Positions 58,810 through 64,000 of a stretch of 64,000 bases of DNA are shown in pieces (within the stretch, counting starts at the first letter, position 1; every line of letters begins with the position of its first letter). Origin of the DNA: Thelephora terrestris (Eukaryota > Basidiomycota > Agaricomycetes > Thelephorales > Thelephoraceae); the NCBI GenBank assembly GCA_015956445.1, contig WIUZ02000002.1:1302001-1366000 (forward strand), written 5' to 3'. The position numbers and the translations under genes were made by a program. Below the pieces are notes generated by a model. The model was not told the origin of the DNA and did not search any database. It worked only from the letters and a program-made list of their open reading frames with translations.

Positions 58810-59775
58810 ATGAAGTTTTCTACTTTCATCCTTACAATCTCTGCCGCTGCCTGTATCTCGGCTCAGAATACCACCAACACAAACGCTACCAGGACCGCAG
58901 AACTCTTGGAAGGGCTCCAGAAAGCTCCAACCCGACTCGCTCGTCTCAATGTCTTGGGGGAAAACACAGACGTGAGTGATTCCTACCGCTGATAGTGGCT
59001 ATTCATGTCTCATGTCTCGATTCAGTGGTTATTTGACTTCACTTCTGGCCTCGGGACCACAAGAAGTGCGGGTGGTAATGTCACCGCCGCCAACGTCGCC
59101 AATTTCCCCGCCCTATTCGCCAATGGACTAGCCATGACTATCGGTCAAATGGAGTAGGTTCACGTACATCCCCAAACACTCAACGCGGTCTAACTTCTAT
59201 GATTAGGCCATGCGGCATGAACACCCCTCATACCCACCCCCGAGCAACCGAGATTCTATACCTCGTGAACGGAGAGATGGAAGCTGGCTTCATCGAAGAG
59301 AACGGCGCTCGTTTCGTCAAAAACACCTTGACAAAAGGTCAAGGTACCCTTTTTCCTCAGGGGTCGATTCACTACCAAACGAACACCGGGTGCGATCCAG
59401 TCCTCTTCGTTGCCGTTCTCAACAACGAAGACCCCGGTTCTAGCCAGATTGCTCAGCGATGTGAGTATATTACTCATTCGCCGGTTCCCCGCCCGCTAAC
59501 GTTCCATGTTCAGTCTTCGGACTTCCCCCGAACGTCACTCAGGCTACGCTCGGAGACATCGGCCTCCAGGAAGTCAACGATCTTTCCACTGGGGTATGTA
59601 TATACAGACATCCGCTGTTGAAGAAATCTTAACAACTTTCCTGTAGATCCCAGATAGCATGGCCATCGGCCTTGACCAGTGCCTCCAGAAGTGTGGTCTC
59701 ACCAGGGGTAACCAAACTATGGGACAACAACAACCACGAACCTCAGACAACGCATTGTCTCTCAACATGAAATGA
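58810..59775 (+). CDS. Secreted germin-like cupin (spherulin-1 type)
   Basis: The start MKFSTFILTISAAACISAQN is a clear signal peptide. Exons are about 58810-58971, 59026-59153, 59208-59460, 59514-59592 and 59647-59775, with standard introns. The cupin has both metal motifs: HTHPRATEILYLVNGEMEAG (two His and a Glu) and GTLFPQGSIHYQTN (third His). The C-terminal part has FGLPPNVTQATLGDI, typical of spherulin/germin-like proteins in fungi. These are manganese-binding wall or extracellular proteins. Oxalate oxidase or decarboxylase activity is known for some relatives but cannot be assigned here. The protein is about 245 residues with several N-glycosylation sites near the start. Confidence 0.88.
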
Positions 59776-60406
59776 ACGTCGGATTGATTTTCTTCGCTGG
59801 ACGATGACTGTAACATTCTTATTCTCTATTTATCGTCGTTCCTTGTATCGATATAGGATTGTTCGCACCATTCGCTGATACCGACCTTCGTTTTCATATA
59901 AGTACTGGGTACCATAAAACGTGTATAATACTATTCTCAACGGGGTTGGGATGTTGTTCGCTGTGTCTCGGTTCTGCCTGAAAAGGCAGAGAAGAACGAA
60001 AAGAAAACATGAGTGGACCTTCTGCTGGACTCGGAGCAATCTAAGACGATCTATCGTAGAGCAGTGGTATCGAAAACCCGCCCGTGACAGATGCGATCCG
60101 GAAACGAACAGAGAAAGTAACCATGTCTCCGAAGGCAACCGCTGGTTCCTGTATTCGGTCCCTGAGCTTAGAATTGATTGAAGTTTCAAGCGGCTCTCAC
60201 AGCGGATCGCCCTAGATTTGTGGGATAATTCGAATCAAGCAGGATGGGTTTCGGAGGTACAAGAGTTTCAAAGAGTCGTTTTAGTACAGCAGACCACCCG
60301 GCATTGTAAGTCATTCCCCCCACATATTGTAGCTCTATCGAGATCCTTCATTCTAGATCGGTCGGTGCTCCACATTCCGTAACATAACTCGCCCCCGCCC
60401 ACCACC
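59776..60406. other. Intergenic region upstream of the first reductase
   Basis: No gene. The last 80 or so bases (from about 60330, TATCGAGATCC to TTCCGTAACATAACTC) recur in front of the second reductase copy, so the duplication includes promoter sequence. Confidence 0.5.
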
Positions 60407-61864
60407 ATGCCGACCAAGCCAAGGTCCGGTTTAACCATGACATCCTAAACTGATGCTAGCCTCATTACTCACACAGCCGCATCCTCGTCACGGGAGGAAC
60501 AGGCTACCTGGGTGCCCATATCGTCGACCTCCTGCTCGAACGCGGGATCGTAGTTGTGGTGACCGCCAGATCTGAATCTAAGGCCAACGATTTCGCGGAG
60601 AGGCGCTCTAGGTTCAAGGACCTGCTGGAGGTCATCGTCACAGGCGATCTAACCGCCGTTGGGGCTTTTGATGACCTCGCAAAAGACGTTGACGTGATCA
60701 TTCATTGCGCAAGTGTAAGTCATTCGCTATATCATCTCCCCGGTCTACCGAGAGATATCAGGAAGAATCCTTGAGCGATCCTACTCGCTTGGTTTGTGGG
60801 TGCTGCGTTCGGAACCCCCAGAGCATATGGCATCCGCTTCTCCCTTCGGCCACGATCCTGGCGAGATTCAACCTCTAACATCTTCCGCTCTTATAGCCGC
60901 TGCCGAACGAACCATTATCAGGTTCAGCCCTCTCGAAAATAATAATCGAACCCGCCATCGCTGGGACGCTCTCCATCCTCCAAGCCGCCCGAAAGAACCC
61001 TACCCTCAAACGCCTCATCCTCACGTCCTCTGTTGCGGCCGTACTCTCTATCGCGAGCCCAGTCCGCTCTCCAGACGGAGATCACTTCACTGCAGAAGAT
61101 TGGAACCCGATCACGTACGAAGAGGGGATGAAAACTGATAACCCGTTGGTTGCGTACAGGGCCGGGAAAAAGTACGCTGAGTTGGAGGCTTGGGCTGCGG
61201 TGCACCTGAAGTCCGAGCACTTACGTCTGTTGGAACTGTGAGTGAAACGACGATCATTTGCTGGTACGGTAACTCCACCTCCCTGCCTCCAAGCGATCCA
61301 AGTTACCCTAGACACACCAACTACACACAACAAACCACTCCTCCAAACGACCGCACGTTCGACCTGACAGTCTTCTGTCCTCCGCTAATATTCGGACCCT
61401 GGGTCCACCCTCTCGGTCAATCCGGCCTCGCCTCTTCAAACGATTCCATCCGCCAATTCAGAAACATCGTCCGCGGCGACTACCACACTTCCGTCCTTCC
61501 AAACGTTCTCGCCTCCCTCTGGGTAGACGTCAGAGATGTAGCTCTCGCCCACGTAGAAGCCGCTCTCCGGCTGAATAGCTCCGAGCATCCCTCGATCTCC
61601 AATGGGAGGTATGTGATTTGTTCTCCAGAGAAATTTAACTTCCATCTGGTAGGGGATATTATGAGGGAAGAGTTTCCGGAGTGGGCGGAGGAAGTGCTTC
61701 CCCCTAAGGAAGAAACACCACCGTTCAAGAACATTACCTTGGACGGGACTCCTGCCACCAGGGATTTGGGAGTGACGTATAGAAGCTTCAGGGAGTGCGT
61801 TATAGATCTCGTCCGTCAGCTCCGTGCGGAAGTCCTGCGGGAGGCAGAGGCAAACAAGTCTTGA
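60407..61864 (+). CDS. NAD(P)-dependent reductase, extended SDR family (dihydroflavonol-reductase/Gre2-like), copy 1
   Basis: Exons 60407-60423 (only 17 bases), 60477-60714, 60897-61237 and 61312-61864 keep frame and give 382 residues. The N-terminus MPTKPSRILVTGGTGYLGAH has the GxxGxxG nucleotide loop. Next come VDVIIHCAS, LKRLILTSSVAAV with the catalytic Ser, and the active-site YRAGKKYAE (Y-x-x-x-K). The C-terminal half binds substrate (FCPPLIFGPWVHPL, WVDVRDVALAHVEAA). Relatives reduce ketones or aldehydes such as methylglyoxal, or act in secondary metabolism. The substrate is not predictable here. No signal or membrane segment is seen, so it is likely cytosolic. Confidence 0.88.
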
Positions 61865-62298
61865 TCCAGTCCCCGAAACGCAAATGTATATCTTGAAATT
61901 TTTTTGTAATGTGGATGCGGCAACTGGTGAAACTTGCCTACCGGGAGAACAGCGAAGGGTGAGGCAAGGTTCCACGCACGCACAAGAATTTCTAAAGCGA
62001 TTATTCAAAAAAGGATCCCGAGATCCCGAATTCGGAACGAGGTTTCTTTAAAGCAGCCAAAGGGAAATGCACCCGCTTACAAGGAATGGAAGATATAGGC
62101 AATGGGACATTTCCTCTCCGTGAAGATATTCCCAGAAACACCAATATCACATGGGCCTGTCGTGAGGGATGCGGGAACATGCAGTGTGTGCGAAATACTA
62201 TCGAGACCCTCCATTCTCGATCAGCGGTGGCGGTTCTCCTTGACTCGGAGTTGGCGTTCCACATTCCGTAACCCACCCTTACATAACTCGTCCCGCCC
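61865..62298. other. Spacer between the two reductase copies
   Basis: Contains the duplicated promoter-proximal stretch near 62200-62298 (CTATCGAGACCCT, TTCCACATTCCGTAA). No gene. Confidence 0.5.
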
Positions 62299-63598
62299 AT
62301 GCCGACCAAGCCAAGGTCCGGTTCCACCAACACATCCTAAACCGATGCTAGCCTCATAGCCGCATCCTCGTCACGGGAGGAACAGGCTACCTGGGTGCCC
62401 ACATCGTCGACCTCCTGCTCGAACGCGGGATCGTAGTCGTGGTGACCGCGAGATCTGAATCTAAGGCCAGCGATTTCGCGGAGAGGCGGTTCAGATTCAA
62501 AGAACTGCTGGAGGTCGTCATCACAGGCGATCTAACCGCCGTTGGAGCTTTTGATGACCTCGCAAAAGACGTCGACGTGATCATTCATTGCGCAAATGTA
62601 AGTCATTCGATCCCACTCCATTGGCTTGTGGGTACCACGCCCAGAACCCAGAACGCATATCCGCTACTCCTTTCTGTCTCGACCCTGGCAAAATGCAGGC
62701 CCTAACATATTCTATTCCCGTCGGTTTATAGCCGCTGCCGAACGAACCATTATCAGATTCTACCGTCTCAAAAACAATGATCGAACCCGCCATCACCGGG
62801 ACGCTCTCCATCCTCCAAGCCGCCCGAAAGAACCCTACCCTCAAACGCCTCGTCCTCACATCTACCACCGGGGCCGTTTTCGACATCGCGCTTCCAGTCC
62901 GTTCACCTCACGGGGATCACTACATCGCAGCTGATTGGCACCCGATCACATACGAGGAGGGGACGAGGACAAATGACCCGTATGTTGCGTATAGAGCTGG
63001 GAAGAAGTACGCCGAGTTGGAAGCTTGGGCTGCAGTGGATCCGACGTCTGACCATTTGCGGCATTTAGAACTGTAAGTGAAACCATCTGCGTTCGTACGC
63101 TGACCTCATATCCCCTTACACCTGCCCCAGACGCACCGATTCCACAAAATCAACTACCCTCCCAAATGAACCTACGTTCGACCTGACAGTCTTCTGTCCT
63201 CCACTAATTATCGGACCCTGGGTCCACCCTCTCGGCCAATCCGGGCTCGCCTCTCTGAACTACTCCCTACTTCAATTCAGAAACATAGTCTGTGGCGAAT
63301 ACCGCACTTCCCGCCTCCCAGATCCTCTCTCCCCTCTCTGGTTAGACGTCAGAGATGCAGCCTTTGCTCACGTCGAAGCCGCTCTGCGACTAAACAACTC
63401 CGAGCATCCCTCGATCTCCAATGGGAGGTATGCGATTTGTTCTCCAGAGAGATTTAATTACCATCTGGTAGGGGATATTATGAGGGAAGAGTTCCCGGAG
63501 TGGGCGGAGGAAGTGCTCCCCCCTAAGGAAGAAACACCTCCGTTCAAGAATATTCATCAGGAAAAACCTCTTCAGCTAGCCGACGCTATGCGAAGCTA
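62299..63598 (+). pseudogene. NAD(P)-dependent reductase, copy 2, C-terminus lost
   Basis: Exons 62299-62315, 62360-62597, 62732-63072 and 63131 onward mirror copy 1 exon for exon, including the 17-base first exon. The nucleotide loop TGGTGYLGAH, the Ser region LTSTTGAVF and YRAGKKYAE are intact. Match to copy 1 stops at about 63553. Unrelated repeat-like sequence then follows, adding about 25 foreign codons and a stop at 63627-63629. The last 40 or so residues of copy 1 are therefore missing. Exons 1-3 keep frame, so a shortened protein could still be made. The loss lies outside the nucleotide fold, but activity is doubtful. Confidence 0.75.
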
Positions 63599-64000
63599 TG
63601 ACAGGCTAACCGCACTAGCCATCAACTAGCCATCACCACGCAAAGTTAACCAAGGCTATCCGAGAGTATCCGAGCTTATCCGAGGGACGTTAAAGTGTTG
63701 CACGAGAAACCACGTGGTTCACTTCCTTTGACCGAAGCTCCCATGTACGTGGCTTCGACCATTCCTCCCTCTGCCGGGACCATCAAGTGAAACAGTAAGT
63801 CCGTTACCTCATGCCCCTCACCACCTTCCGCGCCACCCTGCTTGGGGTTCTGTTTGGTGAGCATTTTACCCCTCGAATCCCAGCGGTGACTCGGCTCGAT
63901 ACGACGTACCTACCAGAGCTACGACAGGGCCCGTGCCGTTTGTATTGTCAATGTTCAACCCTTGCATTGGCTCTCGCCCCAATCTTGTTCCCGACTCCCG
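63554..64000. repeat. Repeat-like sequence replacing the end of reductase copy 2
   Basis: It starts CATCAGGAAAAACCTC and then has clustered short repeats (AGCTAGCC, CTAGCCATCA, TATCCGAG). This composition fits the start of an LTR or other mobile element. Its other end is outside the window, so no border or duplication can be tested. No coding region is supported. Confidence 0.35.

Noticed and set aside
1-64000. CRISPR array, bacterial operon, rRNA or tRNA genes
   Set aside because: No regularly spaced repeats with spacers, no rRNA-like blocks and no convincing tRNA. The genes are intron-rich and eukaryotic.

Overview
The window is from a basidiomycete fungus, most likely an Agaricomycete. 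Genes carry many short introns of about 45-60 bases with GT/AG borders and a few GC/AG. A Plavaka-type DNA transposon, a DUF6698 gene, a NACHT-WD40 (NLR-like) gene and a typical basidiomycete J-domain protein all point the same way.

The left 39 kb is a nested mobile-element region. It starts with the 3' part of a large LTR (1-1702). Next is a Plavaka element that seems to run between short inverted repeats at 2482 and 16008, carrying a many-exon transposase gene (2721-9901) and an apparently intact five-exon DUF6698 gene (13970-15643). Two solo LTRs sit inside it: 3875-7175 (target duplication GAGAC) and 11021-13291 (target duplication GAAGC). A broken Ty1/copia relic (16085-18373, minus), a long inverted repeat (19169-21014) and CT-rich promoter-like sequence follow. 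A whole-looking, very young Ty3 chromovirus with 2934-bp LTRs (23805-35501, target duplication GTTTT) has landed in the last exon of a minus-strand NACHT-WD40 gene. The 3' tip of that gene is left at 23679-23804 and its body lies at 35502-39098.

The most unusual signal is inside the LTRs. The 2.9-kb LTR and the 3.3-kb LTR share little sequence but carry a recognisably related multi-exon gene. Both copies face away from the retroelement promoter, so they are antisense to gag-pol. The product has an N-terminal domain with a DDELW motif, a coiled coil, a CxC motif and an Arg/Ser/Pro-rich tail. Two diverged copies of the 3.3-kb LTR differ almost only at synonymous positions in the core exons, which suggests the protein is selected. 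A third LTR family (11021-13291) has the same divergent layout with a different coiled-coil/Cys ORF plus a 207-aa ORF on the other strand.

The right 25 kb is ordinary gene space: PFK1 (6-phosphofructokinase), TPS1 (trehalose-6-phosphate synthase), a mitochondrial RNase II-type exoribonuclease (DSS1/cyt-4 type), a J-domain protein, indoleamine 2,3-dioxygenase, mitochondrial PGP synthase (PGS1 type), a secreted cupin, and a tandem pair of NAD(P)-dependent reductases. The second reductase loses its C-terminal end where repeat-like sequence begins at about 63554. PFK1 and TPS1 are neighbours on one strand and both draw on the hexose-phosphate pool. The other genes show no pathway link to each other.
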